Source: Callaeas wilsoni (taxonomy: Eukaryota; Chordata; Aves; Passeriformes; Callaeidae). Taken from it: a stretch of DNA of 64,000 nt. Position numbers and translations under genes: made by a program. Positions 1 to 11,537 of this stretch are shown in pieces (the stretch's first letter is position 1; each line of letters opens with the position of its first letter). The notes under the pieces were generated by a model. It saw only the letters and a program-made list of their open reading frames with translations. It had not been told where the DNA came from and searched no databases. The stretch is taken from NCBI GenBank assembly GCA_013398955.1, contig VWPU01009575.1, positions 1-64,000 on the forward strand, in the 5' to 3' direction.

Positions 1-61
1 CGGATCCGGGGGCGGAGGGAAGGCTGTTCCTCAGCCCCAGCGCGTTCCGTGTCTCCCATAC

Positions 62-226
62 CTGGTGTGCTCCCCGTGCCCTGCTCCGCCCGCGGCCTCG
101 CCGGTGTTCTCCGGCGGGAGGCTCCCGCTCCGTGCGCGCTGGGACACGGCCTGGAGATGCCGGAGCACCACGCCTTCCATCACCTCGAGGTCGCCCTGAG
201 CCAGCCCGCTGGCCCCAGCAGGAGCA
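62..226 (-). CDS. KIZ: KIZ (kizuna-like) exon, most 3' exon in window
   Basis: Internal coding exon of 165 bases on the minus strand, and the last exon of the gene visible before the window edge. The acceptor is a pyrimidine-rich stretch ending ttgcag just above 226. The donor after 62 reads CACCAG|gtatgg. The exon enters and leaves in phase 2, joining the 674-871 exon through an AG|T serine codon. The reading contains DLEVMEGVVLRHLQAVSQR, an acidic then leucine-rich helix-like segment, followed by a Gly/Glu/His-rich end. I infer membership in the same transcript from splice signals and phase. The remaining C-terminal exons and 3' UTR lie outside the window. Confidence 0.72.
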
Positions 227-673
227 CTGCAACACAAAGCAGTGTGTGAGCACAGCCCATCCCAGCCTGTAGACAGGAGGGCCAGGGGACAGCCAGAGGG
301 ACAAACAAACATCCGTGGTGCTCTGTGACAGGTGTGGGACAGGACAGGAAGGTCACACTCAGCACTTGGAATGTGCCAGGTGCACGTCAGGCTGGGAGGC
401 AGGCTTTTTTGGGGCCCCTCTTCCTAATTCCCAAGGAACCCTCCAATCATCAAGTGCCTACAAGAGTCTCAGTCTGTGGAGGCTGTGCGTCATTGTCAAA
501 AGAGTTAGCAGCAATTCCCAGTTCTTGTACCTAGGGGCTGAGGAGGGACAGCGAGGCCTCTCTGCCACTGGTTTTGGCAACACCTGAGTTCTGGTGATTC
601 CCTCTGATCTCTTACTCCATTTATTGTGTTTTTCTGGCACAGGCCATTTGTCCCCCGGGCTCCTCTCACTCAC
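227..673 (-). other. KIZ intron (short)
   Basis: Intron of 447 bases between the two leftmost exons, with gtgagt donor and ttgcag acceptor on the minus strand. No repeat or second gene is seen in it. Confidence 0.65.
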
Positions 674-871
674 CTAGGCAGCTCCGCTGTCCCCGAGGGC
701 TGGCCCTGGTACAGCGCCCGGTGCCGGGGGCTCGTCCTCTCCACCAGGTCCTGCAGGAGCTGCAGCGCACGGCAGAGCTCCGAGAGCTCGGCCGGCATCC
801 CGCCGGGCCTGCGGATGGACAGGCAGGGCTGCGAGTGACCCGACGTGCCACAGGGCTCGTCAGTGCGTTCC
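674..871 (-). CDS. KIZ: KIZ (kizuna-like) exon with leucine-rich helix
   Basis: Coding exon of 198 bases on the minus strand. The acceptor is a textbook tttgtttttccag and the donor is CCTAG|gtgagtgag. It enters and leaves in phase 2, so skipping it would keep the frame. The reading includes ELCRALQLLQDLVERTSPR, an amphipathic leucine-rich segment, preceded by a Pro/Gly/Ser-rich stretch. It follows 4242-4458 through an AG|G arginine codon. Assignment to KIZ rests on continuity with the N-terminal exons, since I do not recognise this part on its own. A small extra phase-2 exon in the 3.4-kb intron before it cannot be excluded. Confidence 0.75.
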
Positions 872-3800
872 CTGGAAAAACAAACAGCCTCGTTTGAGCT
901 TTCCGAAGCAAACGGCAAAAACCCACGTTTCCGAGCTCTGTAGAACGGGGGGGAAAAAAAAAAAAAGCACATGAGCAAACAAACCATCGAAAAAGCAGCC
1001 CGGGCTGAGCGGCTGCATGGAAATTACCCCTGTGCCGAGCACTTTAATTCCTTCACCTCCACAAGCGAAACAAATCTGGTGACCACCTACAGGTATGGGG
1101 ACAGCCCTGGGACCTCAGAGGGGTTTTGATGAGGCTGCACCTCTATAATGATGCAAATGAGGACTTAACCACTGAAACAATGCCGCGGGCTAATCCCGGG
1201 ACAGAGGTGTAAATGGCTATTCAGGTCCCCGGCTGCCGCTTTGTGGGGCTCCCAGCCCAGGTCTCCGCCAGCAATGAACACCCCAGCTGGGGCAAAAGAG
1301 AGTTTTCTTTCTTTTCCCCACATGCAGGAGCTGACATGTTTCCACAGTTAACCCTGGCTTACTCTGCCTCCAGGGAGAAGCTCTGTGCACAAAGACTCGC
1401 AGCATTTGCACACTCGCGCTGAGCTGAGCCCAAAGCTGTGTTTTCCCTCTGAGTGTTGGGCAACAGCGAACAATTAGTTGGGGGCTGCTGTGCCTTTAGT
1501 CGAGTTTCCTAGACATTTAATAAGCAAAACAATGCCAGGGAGATCACATAGGCAGTTAAACAGTGCTTTCTCTTTTCCCCCAGCCTTACAAACCCTGTAT
1601 TCCAGCGGCCGGCTCGTTTCCCATTGTTTTCCTCCCGCTGGGTGGTCCTTCCAGGGTGCCACTCGAGAGGGATACAATAATAAAAAGGGAAGGGGAAGGA
1701 AGGGACACCAACATAAAGAAAAACAAAATGTATGACAATCTGCAGCAGGCTACGGATCAGAGGTCAGCAAACAAGAGGTCCTTCTCTTTTACAGGTTGCT
1801 TCCTGGAAACAGTCTGATTAAGCTGACAGCTTGAATTATGTGTTACATTTTGTAATGCACAATCCATCTGTGCTAAGTCCTCCTCAATGCAGCTGAAGGA
1901 GCACAGGCATAAGCTCTGCCTTTTTCCACCCCCTCTGCTCAGGCCTTAAAATAGTCATCATCTTTCTCCACACTAATTCTCAGAGACCCTCTCCCCCCGC
2001 CTCCCGCCCCCCCCCGGGTTTAAGCCCTCAAAGAAAGGGCTGGGTGCTGCAGGGAATGGTAAGAGTACACGGAGCCTTTCCCCTTGGATCAGCAGCTCCA
2101 GGGGAGGGCAGACCAGGAGCCTTCGCAAGCCCAGCAAGCCCCCGTGTGCCGGGGGGCTGCTGACAGGAAACCCATCCCAGGCCCTTCCCGTGGGGCTGGG
2201 TGTGAGAAGGCAGAAGTGCGGCCTCTGATCTGCACCCCCGGCCCAAACACCGCCCTTACTGCCCAACGATCAGCAGTTTTCATAACTGAGGCAGCAAAGC
2301 TGCAGCACCCTGCTGTGACCTGCAACAAGATGCTGGCCTTCTGCTCAATCACCTTTCCCAGCAACATCTCCCTTCCTCGGCTGCCAACACTTCACTGCAG
2401 GGAAAAAACCCCAAACTCCTTAAAAAACACAGTATGTCTGCAGTAAGACAGGAGAGGCATTTGCTCCAAAGATGAAAACTTGTGGCTTCCTGGAACACAG
2501 CAAGGGCTAGTTTTGCCTCTGGAGTGAGCCATGGTCTCTGCTCCTTACAACACCATGCCTCGTACTCAGACAATTCACCAAAAGTGTACAAACAGTGCTT
2601 CCTTCTGATGCCACAGTGACACTGCTGCAGTGGGAGAGTCCAAGCTACAGATATTTCAACTTAAGGCACCAAATACACAGAATTTGGCAAATCTCAGCAC
2701 ATTTCTTCAGCCAGCACAGGAATTTCGCAAGAGGAAACCACAGGGGCTGGAGGGACATCGCGTGTCGTGAATCCGTGGTGTGACAGAGCAAAGGAAGCTG
2801 CATTCCCATAGTTTGTGTAACTTACACAATCGAAATTCATGTACTAATCACTTGCGAGCTTTTCCACAAGATTTTTGGCTCATTAATTTTGCAAGGCTCA
2901 AGTGTGCACGCTGCATTCCAGGTGCCTTGGAAAGCCCACCTGGCTGTGAGCACAACAAGGGAACGGCTGCTCCTCCACTCCTGCCGCTCGATCTGCCTTT
3001 TCATTTTCAGGTAGAGCAAATTAAGATCTGCAGCACCAGCAAGCCGTGGTGATCCCACTTCCACGGCCTTGAGAAGCGGAGGCATTCAGCTTGGCATAAT
3101 GGGAGGAGAGCTCTGCGCCATGGTTCCAGCCGTGCCCCAGGGACAATACAGGCGCTCAAACCTTGTGTATAATTTCCCCTGGCCTCGAGAGCTGCTCCAC
3201 GTCTCATCAGGCGCTGCACAGCGAGGCCTCGCCGGGGAGGGAACACAAGGTTAAACTGCCGGCGCTCGGCTCTGACTCCTCTCGCAGAGACGGGCACTCG
3301 GTGCTCTCCCCTCGCTCTGCTGTGATTAACAGGTGGGATACAAAGGGAGAACTGGGGGAAAGCTATTTACATGTAAATCAGATGATGTTTCCATAGCAAG
3401 CAACAGCCCGATGCAAATGGGAAAAGATAAAGTTACAGAAGTGCCCGTGGCCCCCAGTTTCTGCTCAGGTGTCATCCGCCAACACCCAAACCAGTACTGA
3501 CGTCAGCACCACCACAACTGGCCCAGGAACCGTGGGAGAACAGAGGCATTAACCAGATTAAAAGACTCAAACAGCCAAGACGGGAAAACCCAACCGAGTG
3601 GCAAAAGAGGAGAAATCCTTCTCCAGAGGCACTTGCTCTCCAGGGGTAAAAGCGCTGTTTCCTTTGCACAGTGTCCCACTACAGACCTGCCAGCCCTCCC
3701 GGGTGACCTGGGGCAGCCCTCCCGGGTGACCTGGGGCAGCCCTCCCGGCTGACCTGGGCCAGCCCCAGGGACCATCTCACCATGGGCATTGCCCCGCTGG

Positions 3801-4241
3801 GACAGGGATGCACTTCCCTGTCTCAGGAGGGCGTTGCGGGGCCGAAAATCCGGCTGGGATGGATTTACAGCTGATGCTCTGGCGCTGCTCTGGCTGGCCA
3901 CAAAATCCTGCCGCTGTCACCCAGCAGCAGAGGACAGGCCCTGTGTCTGCAGCGCACTGTCCTTGTTCTCTCTTACTCTGTTTCCAAACAAAGCGCTCAA
4001 ACACTTCAACCCCTGGAAGTTTTACCAAGTGGAGTGACCGGAATAAGATGTGTGTACGTTTAAAGAACATCATCTGCATTTTAACAACAAATCCTCCACT
4101 TGCCAGCTCTGACCCCAGTGAGGTGCCCGAAGGCCCTGAACCCCCAGCACAGGTACAAGGTACTAAAGGACAAGGCAGAACTTTGGGCGAGCTTTGGTGC
4201 CCTGAGCAGCCCAGCTGATCCAGGAAAACAGGAGGTGGTAC
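872..4241 (-). other. KIZ intron of about 3.4 kb
   Basis: Intron between exons 4242-4458 and 674-871. It holds a G7A13 run near 947-966, a C-rich run near 1995-2016 and the 23-bp triplicate described separately. Minus-strand open frames here lack paired splice sites with the right phase and look like chance. Confidence 0.6.
3691..3766. repeat. 23-bp tandem repeat, three copies
   Basis: Three head-to-tail copies start at 3691, 3714 and 3737 (core CAGCCCTCCCGGGTGACC). The third copy differs at one or two bases. It lies inside a KIZ intron and is a small minisatellite seed. Confidence 0.85.
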
Positions 4242-4458
4242 CTGTGTGGTGCTGAGCTGTCCAAGGGCTCCTCCTGGGCCGTGGGAGGGCTCGGTGGAGG
4301 CAGTGGGGAGTCCTCTGGAGCCTGGGCATCCTTGCCCTGCTCCTGCTGCCTGCCGGGAATGCTCGGCTTTGCCCCCTCCTCGGCACCGGCAGGGACTGGG
4401 AGCTCGGCACTGCTCCCCTCCCCGCGAGTCCACCAGCTGCTCAGGCCAGCCTTTGCTC
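4242..4458 (-). CDS. KIZ: KIZ (kizuna-like) exon, acidic low-complexity
   Basis: Coding exon of 217 bases on the minus strand. The acceptor ends gttattacag and the donor is CACACAG|gtacca. It enters in phase 1 (G|GA) and leaves in phase 2. In that frame it reads without stops, starting GAKAGLSSWWTRGEGSSAE and ending EEPLDSSAPH, rich in Glu, Pro, Ser and Gly. The other frames over the same bases continue as open frames into the introns but break the phase with the neighbouring exons. The composition fits the disordered middle of a centrosomal protein. No catalytic motif is seen. Confidence 0.72.
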
Positions 4459-5689
4459 CTGTAATAACAAAAAATAATGAATCAAAGATATAAAACCCGT
4501 AATTATTCTTCTCAAAACCACGAGCAGGACCATGGCGTAGATCACAGCGTAGGGACTGAAACCAAGCTTACCCACACTGTTCACCCCATGTGAGGGAGCA
4601 TCCATCCATCCATCCATCCATCCATCCACCCATGATCCACCCATGATCCATCCATCCCTCTGCTCCTCTTGTCTGTGGGTTTCCCTGCCCACAGCCCCTG
4701 TCCTTGCACGCTCCTCTCACAAGGGGGAGCCCAGGGAGGCTGCAGCCTTTGGGATTGGGAACAAACCTGCCACTCTTCAAAAACCACCCCGGCAGGGACC
4801 AGCTGCCTGACCAAATCAGCTCTGGAGGAATCAAACACAGGCGCTGGAAAAAACATCTTTCAGGCTAAAAAAAGCGCACGCCAGCAGGCTCCTCCTGCAC
4901 CCCTTTTTTAAACCTTTCGGCAGGAATACACACCCGGGGGATCTGAGAGGAGAACACGGGCTGAACTGGGATGACACAGACGTGCTGCTTGGCTTTTCAC
5001 AGACTGCCGAGACTTAATGGACCAGCCAGTGCTCTAACAAATTTGGATTGCTACAGAAATGCCCAGTTTTCCATAAAATTCACCTTAGGTTTAAATCAAG
5101 CAGTTTCTGCACAGCTCCCAGCATTCCTGCTTGGCTCTGTCATGGAGTTTCACTGGGACTGAACCCTCGGGTTTGTGCCCGATGGGAGCTGCACCAGGGC
5201 CTTGTGTCCAAATTTGTGGAGCAGGGATGTGCAACAAATCCATTTCCTTTGCCTGCTGGGAAATGGGGATGCAGCAGAATCCAAGGGTTTTCCAAACCCG
5301 CCCACACTGCTAAATCCTGGTTTGGAAATGGATCAGCTCTGAGGGAGAAGGGAATCAACCGGAACCAGAAGTGGCTCCTCTGGTGAAGCAGGTTCACACT
5401 AAACCTCTTCAGATGAGGCTCAGCCTACACCAGGGCCTCGGTGGGCAGAGCAGTGCCCATCTTCCCTCGTGGTGCCCCTGACCAGGATCAGCCCCCAGCG
5501 CGCCCTTCCCTGTCCGGGTGAGCGGCCTGGGAGGAAACGGAGTCCAGAGGAAGAAAGACACAAAGAGAGCAAAAGGGAGCGAGAGCCACCACACTCCAAG
5601 CCCAGTGCCAGAGGTGCGGGAGAAAGAGCAGCCACGGGCATGGCTCTGGCTGGGGCGGAGGCACACAGGGACACATCCCACGGCCGTAC
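4459..5689 (-). other. KIZ intron of about 1.2 kb
   Basis: Intron between exons 5690-6017 and 4242-4458. Apart from the TCCA microsatellite at 4599-4658, I see no repeat or exon in it. Confidence 0.6.
4599..4658. repeat. (ATCC)n microsatellite with imperfect end
   Basis: A run of ATCC tetranucleotides is followed by two copies of a CCCATGATCCA variant and then two more ATCC units. It lies inside a KIZ intron. The chance frame in it reads WMDGWMDG repeatedly and is not a gene. Confidence 0.95.
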
Positions 5690-6017
5690 CTGGAACACTT
5701 CCACGCCGCTGCCCCTGCCTCGGGGGGGCTGCTTTGGCTCCAGAAGCTGAGGTGAGCTGCTGAGAGCCTTCCTCGCTGGCAGCCAGGTGCCCGTGTCCTG
5801 CTGCTCCCTCCTCGCTCTCTCCAGCAGCGCTCCAGGTATCCAGATCGAGCTCCTCAGGGGATGGGGAGTGCCGAGGGGGCTCCTGCTGGGAGCCCAAACC
5901 TCCTGGGGCCGAGGCAGCCGGTGTTGGGCAGCCCAGCAAGGCTGCTGCTGCATGGCCCAGTTCTCCTGGCACGGCTGTACTGGTGCCAATTCCTGCCTGT
6001 CCTGCAGCCTGCAGCAC
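5690..6017 (-). CDS. KIZ: KIZ (kizuna-like) large acidic exon
   Basis: Coding exon of 328 bases on the minus strand, the largest in the window. The acceptor is ctgtgtgtttcag, entering in phase 0 at VLQAAGQAG. The donor is TTCCAG|gtacgg, leaving one base over. That frame encodes an Ala/Gly/Pro-rich start, then EELDLDTWSAAGESEEGAA and a Ser/Gln/Lys-rich end. A second frame is also open across it but does not match the phases of the neighbours. The acidic, serine-rich composition suggests a disordered scaffold region. No enzymatic motif is visible. The wide open frame reaching 5409-6179 is this exon plus intron read-through. Confidence 0.75.
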
Positions 6018-9000
6018 CTGAAACACACAGTGGGACATGGCTGACGAGACAAACAGGAGACAAACTGCGTGTGGCGCATGGAGCTTCTCGAGGGTGGCAC
6101 GCTGGGCTCTGAAGAGAAAAGTGTCACAGAATTCAAGAGTTTGCGATGGCATTAATGTTACACAACCCCTGGCACGCACTCCAGTGTGAAATGAGGGCCC
6201 GGGCCTCCATTAAAGCTCCAAAACACCCAGTGGCAGAAGCTCCCTGCACCCCCAGCCCGGCCAAAAGGGACCCAAACACACCAAGGACTCAAATCCATCT
6301 AAATGGTGACTGGATTTTACACAGAGTCCAACCTTTGGGATTAGGATCCTACACAGGCTTTGGAGACTCTGGACCAAAGCACAACTTTTAGAGCTGCCCA
6401 CAAGGCCACAGAGACCAGAGGGACCGTGGTGTTCCATGTGTGACTCACTCAGCAGATCCGGCTTGCCTCACATCATGGAACAACACAAAACTCAGTTTCA
6501 CTGTCTCACTCCTGCTCTTCCCACGGCAGTGACACCGCCTTTCCCACCAGGTGACGTGGGACACGGAGCAGACACATTTTAAATGGCACTTTCCCCTGAG
6601 GACTGCTGAACTTGCACAAAACCAGCTCCAGGAGTGCAACCACTCTGCTGCTAAATCCCAGTGTTTTAATACTTGCCTCTCTTTCTTTGCAAACCTACTC
6701 AATCAGGACAATTTAGGAGGAGTGGCCGCTGCCACCACGACTGCTGCAGGGTCACGGCCAGTTTATGCAAAGCCAAAATTAGCCATTGTAATGCCATTGT
6801 TCACACTAAGCAGGGCTTCCTCTCCAGCTCCAAATCCCAGCAGGACAATTTACAGTCACCTCCACACCTCTCCCCTCTCTTTCACTGCCTGACCTCTTCC
6901 TCCCGCACAAAGTCAGCTGCCAAGCCCAGCTGAAAGGAAACAAAGGCATCTTGTCTGCTCTGTGACCCAGGTTCCTTAAAAAAGCTCAAATTCCACGTAA
7001 CAAGGAGCAGAACAAAAAGCCATGAAGTAATTTTAAGTAGTAGTAAAGGTTTGCCACTCAGATTAAGTTCACGGCTTATTCCATCACCACTGCTCTCAGG
7101 TTCCTCCTAATTACTTTTCTGCCGTTGGATTTGGTGCTCTCAAATGCCTCCTGCCAGTCCTGCACGGCTTTGGCAGCTCCTGGACGCAGTGTTCCAAAAC
7201 AAATGGATTTCAAACAGGCACAGCACACATCCCTGACCACCCCTTTCCCCAGGAAGGGACTTTGCCACCCACAGGTGTTCCTGGGAGGTTCCAGCATGCC
7301 CGAGTCCAAAACCTTCTGAAGGCTCCAAGGAAGAGCTTCCAAGCTGACTTCACAGCGCAGAGGATGCAGGAGCCTGGGCTGCACAGGTCTGCCAGCCGGG
7401 AAGGAGCTCTTCAGTGGGGGATTTCTGAGCTTAAGGCCTCCCCTGGAAACTGGGAGCCCAAAAGGGCGCATAGCCCATGGCTCAGACATTCCTGATGGTG
7501 TTTGAGCATTGGGATTCTGCCCATCTGTAGAAGACTGGTTCTGGGATTGTCCTTCTGGGTCCCCAAGGCCCAGAGACGATCCCCCAAGATGTCACTGAGG
7601 GGGTCATCACACAGCCACTTCATCCCAACCAGCCTGAAGGAAGCCATCCCAATCCCAGAGCTGGGAAATAGAACCAGTTCCGTGAGCTGTATCCTGGACA
7701 TCCCACGTGCTGACTGCACACTGTCTCTGCGACTGACTCGGTGCCACATCACTGACAACAAAGTCCTGCGTTTTGGACAGAAGAACCAGCACATCTGAAG
7801 TGGAAAAAACCCCAGAGTTAAGAGCTGAAACATGGCCCAGGGACATGGCAAAAGATGCACAGTGTAGCTGAAGTCACCTCTGTATTTTAGGAAGGAGATG
7901 AGAAGGAAGATGACAGGGGATAAAGGAGTCCACAATCCACTCCATTATTATACACAAAGTGACATTTTTGGGTACACACCACACTCTCGTAGTGTCTAAC
8001 ACCTGCCCACAGGTTCTAAACCCCCAAGTCACACCACAAGCCTTTGATGCTCTAGTATCGATGTCAACTTTTCCATCGGATGGAAATCCCGTTTCCCACA
8101 CTGCCTGCCACATTCCAAAATAAACTCACCTTTCCCCACACCACCTCCCAATTCAAACCACAATTTGCACCCTGCCACTGGCCTGCTTATATAGGTCAAG
8201 GCTGCTTGGGTTCACTGCTTTGTATATTACAGTTCAAAGAATGCTCTAAATTCAAGGTTTTTAACTTTTTAATCTATGGGGAAAACTTCCTATAAACTCA
8301 GATTAACGACTGCTAATGCACTGAAGAAAGGAAACCAAAAACCTTCCTCCTACTATAAAAACAAAATAGTGTGGCCTCTGTTTCTTTTCTGATAAGAGTC
8401 TTAAATACCAAACATTTAACTGCATAATAACATTCCCTGGCAGCCAGCAGCCTGCTTAGCAGATACATAAAGCAGGTAAAAGGGGAAAAAGTTAATTTCT
8501 TGGCTGAATGATTCCATCGGTAGCTATAGGGCAAACTAGAAAGTCTTTTAGTAAAGTAGCAGTTGATTCTTCTATCAATCTGCAGCACACACACTCTTCC
8601 AAGGAATGCATTAAATATGAAAATCATATCCCGTTATCATCTGTTCCCAGCTTTCAGCCCAGTAAGCTTTCCTTAATGAATGCTGTAGCCTAAGGGACGC
8701 GCGTGCTGCCGGCTCCTCGGAATAATGGAGTGATGCTCCCGTCCTGCCTATTCCGGCGCCGGCTGGCTGAGGGGCTTCCACACACAGTCACAAGTGACTA
8801 CTCTTGCCAGCATGCTCCAAGTTATTACAAGATGTTTTTAGACATTTCATCTAAAAGAGCTTTGCTGCTTTTAGTGGAGAAAACAGCTCTGGTCTTGAAC
8901 TGTATCATTTATATGGAGATAGGAGGAGGGATTAGGAGCCTGCATTACTGCAGATATATGGCAGCAGATATTTAAGTATTCCTTGTCAGTCTTTTTGTCT

Positions 9001-9386
9001 GTTCCTTAGATATGCAATCTCCTTCTGCTCCTTCTGAGGAAAGGTCAAAACACACAAAATTATAAACACAGCACACGGCTCCCCGGCTGCAGTTCTGCAA
9101 ATATCCCTCATTAGGAACATTTCCTCCTCAGTCACGACCATCTCCACACCATCCAGCGCAGGAATTACAAAAGACAGCAAGAAGATGTGCGCAAACAGTC
9201 AGAGTTTTTTTTTAATTCCAGCTCTTTGGATGAAATAATTGCACTTTTTACCCAGGTGGTTCTCCTTCTCTCAGGCACTACACGCAATTTCGCGCTGCAC
9301 GTGCCAGCACCGCAATCCTCACGGAAAGGCTGCGCGGCTCCGAGGAGAGCACAGCGCTGGAATAAAGCCCGTTTCCCCCCCATTAC

Positions 9387-9434
9387 CTGCTCGCTGGATC
9401 CTTCCTCCTTGTCACCTCCTGCTGACAAGCTGCC
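9387..9434 (-). CDS. possible 48-bp KIZ exon (tentative)
   Basis: On the minus strand the 48 bases between a weak acceptor (ttcaagag) and a fair donor (GAGCAG|gtaatg) read GSLSAGGDKEEGSSEQ in phase 0 to phase 0. That is exactly compatible with the exon before (ends in phase 0) and the exon after (starts in phase 0). The acidic composition suits the protein. The acceptor is poor and the segment is short enough to be chance. Confidence 0.22.
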
Positions 9435-9889
9435 CTCTTGAAGGGATAACAGGTTTTTAATTTCCCTTCCGTACCATTCCTAAACGGGAACAAATCCGTC
9501 ACACAAAACTGGAGGCCAAACAACCCCCCCCCAACCCGAGAGACTCCACTTTGCGAAATGCGCACCTTTAAATGCAAAGTCCCCACAGCCTTTTTAACTC
9601 AGACTATATTTAAAAGCAGAGATCTCATTTTCTCCTCATTTTTCCGCTCCTCTGCCCAAGCAGCGTGGCCTGTACACAATCCGCTGCAGGGCTTTAATAC
9701 GCATTTATTCATCGCCATCATTTAGAATCCTACAGAACAGCAATAACTTGTTGACTCGTATTTATTGCATCCCAACCGGCATCTGCAACAGCAAATTATT
9801 GCTGCTGCCTCCAGACAATGACTCGGCTGCTTTGGGATGAAATGAGCTCCACAATGTGTTTTTCATGCCCCATCTTACAACGGGCTGAG

Positions 9890-10260
9890 CTGTTGCGGGG
9901 AACAATCCCTGGCAGATGTTCCCGAGAGCGGCCCAGCAGGGAGGGCTCCGTGCCGGCCGCTCCGAACCCGGCTCGCCGCACTCCAGGGTTTAACGGAGCA
10001 GCGGTAACGCGCCGGCGGCGGGGCTGGGCGCCGCGCGGGCAGCACCTGCAATTCATCCTGCGCGCTCCTAACTGCAGCCCCCCTGAAGGCGCTCCGGGAC
10101 CCGTGCTGCAGCGGGGAACCGCCCTGGGAATGAATCCCTCGCACAATTCGCCCGCCCGCCTCCGCCCTCCGCGCCGCTGGCGCGTTCGGCTCCCAGGTGG
10201 GAGGCTGCTCGGGAAACCGTGAACGCGGAATGTTAAGGAACAAAACCTCGCCGCGCGAGG
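9890..10260. promoter_or_regulatory. intragenic CpG-rich patch
   Basis: Dense CG dinucleotides and GC-rich sequence sit between AT-rich flanks, inside the largest KIZ intron. Both strands have open frames through it, as expected of CpG islands, without coding signs. It could be an alternative KIZ promoter, a promoter of a non-coding RNA, or a regulatory element. Judged by eye only. Confidence 0.5.
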
Positions 10261-11380
10261 AGCCGGGATGCTCAAAAGAAACTCAAATGTAACTCCTGGA
10301 TTTTGCTGAAAGCTGAAGTGAATTTATTTATACTCCTAAAAATTACTGGGAGCAAAAGTGCATCTTTCAGAAACAAAAGGAGTTTTGTGAGCTACAGCCA
10401 CATAATAAATGTGCACAGAGTTGTGATAAAGCACTCCTAAAGGGCATTCTCTATGGAAAAAAAGGAGAAAAAACAGCAATAATTTCTTTCTGTGTACTCC
10501 CACGATAGATTAAATGATTGCACGCTCCATAACTCTCCTGCTTTCCATAACTAACGTGGAGGAGATGTCATTCGTTCAGCAGCTCCGAAAAGTAACTGTA
10601 ACTTGGCAAAGATAAAATGGATGGCACAGGAACATCAAAATGGGAGGACTTGACAAAATCCCCACGTGCAGCTCGACCTGTGGCACTGTGGCTGGGACTC
10701 ACAGCAGATGTCAGAACCACCAGCCCTGACACCGGGCAGACTGGGGAGCTGAGGAAGAAAAACCTCTTCAAAGCAGCAGAGGAAAGCTGGCACCGCAGCA
10801 CAGCCCTCCTCCTGCTCTGCTTCAAATAACAAGTAAAACTCAGAGGCAGGGAATCACATCCCCCAGGGACAGGCTCTGAGCTCTGGGTTACTGCACTGCA
10901 GCCAGGAAAAAATGTTCTGGGAACGTCACCAGATCCGACAGGCGCTACCCGGCCTATTGCTGTGTGAGGAAAGAACACAGCCAAACGCTTCTGAGGAGTG
11001 CCGCTGCTCTTAGAAAGCAGGAATGAACTCATTTCCCTCCCAGACTGTGCTCCCCCAAAAACCTGGCTCCAGGCATCGGCGGCATAAGCAGATGGTGCAG
11101 TTTCATGTTTTAAAAATCTGGAATCATCACTTTGCAACATCCCAAACCGAACTTTAGAGAACGGCATGACAACATAACAATAACAATAATATGATTCAAG
11201 AAACCCTCAGGGCTTGGCTTTTCCTTACAGCAATCTGTTGAATCCAAGGTACATCAGACCTGCCTATTCTACAACCTGAAATACGGACCCTGATCGAGTG
11301 TGCTTCCAGCTCTAGGACATACCAAGAGACTCCTGCATACCAACAGCAAACACCCACGATCAAGTCTTATAGAAAGTTAC

Positions 11381-11537
11381 TTCCATCTTCCGAATGCTCT
11401 CCCAGCCCGTGGTTTCCATGTGAGCCTCCAGCTGCAGGAATTCCCGGCGCAGGGCCCGGTTCCGGCGCAGGGCCAGCTGCTGCCGTGCCGACACCGCTGC
11501 CAGGTGCCTCTGCAGCTTCAGGTGCTTCAGCCTCACC
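11381..11537 (-). CDS. KIZ: KIZ (kizuna) coiled-coil exon
   Basis: Coding exon of 157 bases on the minus strand. The acceptor is ttctttcccctgcag and the donor is ATGGAA|gtaactt. It enters in phase 2 and ends in phase 0. It begins VRLKHLKLQRHL, followed by a run of Arg/Leu/Gln/Ala heptad-like sequence (RRNRALRREFLQLEAHMETT). The pattern, position and length (52 codons) match the second coiled-coil exon of vertebrate KIZ as I remember it, including the basic leucine-rich start and a later Q/E-AH motif. KIZ binds the centrosome and pericentriolar material, is a PLK1 substrate, and stabilises spindle poles. In this bird many human Lys residues appear as Arg, in line with the GC-rich locus. Confidence 0.82.

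Larger units (their letters stand above)
6018..11380 (-). other. KIZ largest intron, about 5.4 kb
   Basis: Intron between exons 11381-11537 and 5690-6017. It contains a CpG-rich patch at 9,890-10,260, an AT-rich stretch around 8,200-8,680, and a possible 48-bp exon at 9,387-9,434. The segment 7,080-7,800 has long chance frames on both strands without fitting splice sites. Mammalian KIZ has a conserved block between the coiled coil and the acidic middle. I searched this intron for it by eye and did not find it. Confidence 0.55.

Noticed and set aside
5409..6179. 256-codon minus frame as one gene
   Set aside because: Only 5,690-6,017 is bounded by good splice sites in phase with the neighbouring KIZ exons. 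The rest is intron read-through.
7411..7935. 174-codon minus frame and opposing plus frame in the large KIZ intron
   Set aside because: No splice sites in a phase compatible with the KIZ exons and no known domain. Could be an unrecognised old repeat, but I cannot support that.
8113..8240. Possible KIZ exon ending at a strong minus-strand donor (AAAG|gtgagtt)
   Set aside because: All three frames upstream of the donor reach a stop before any reasonable acceptor with the needed phase.
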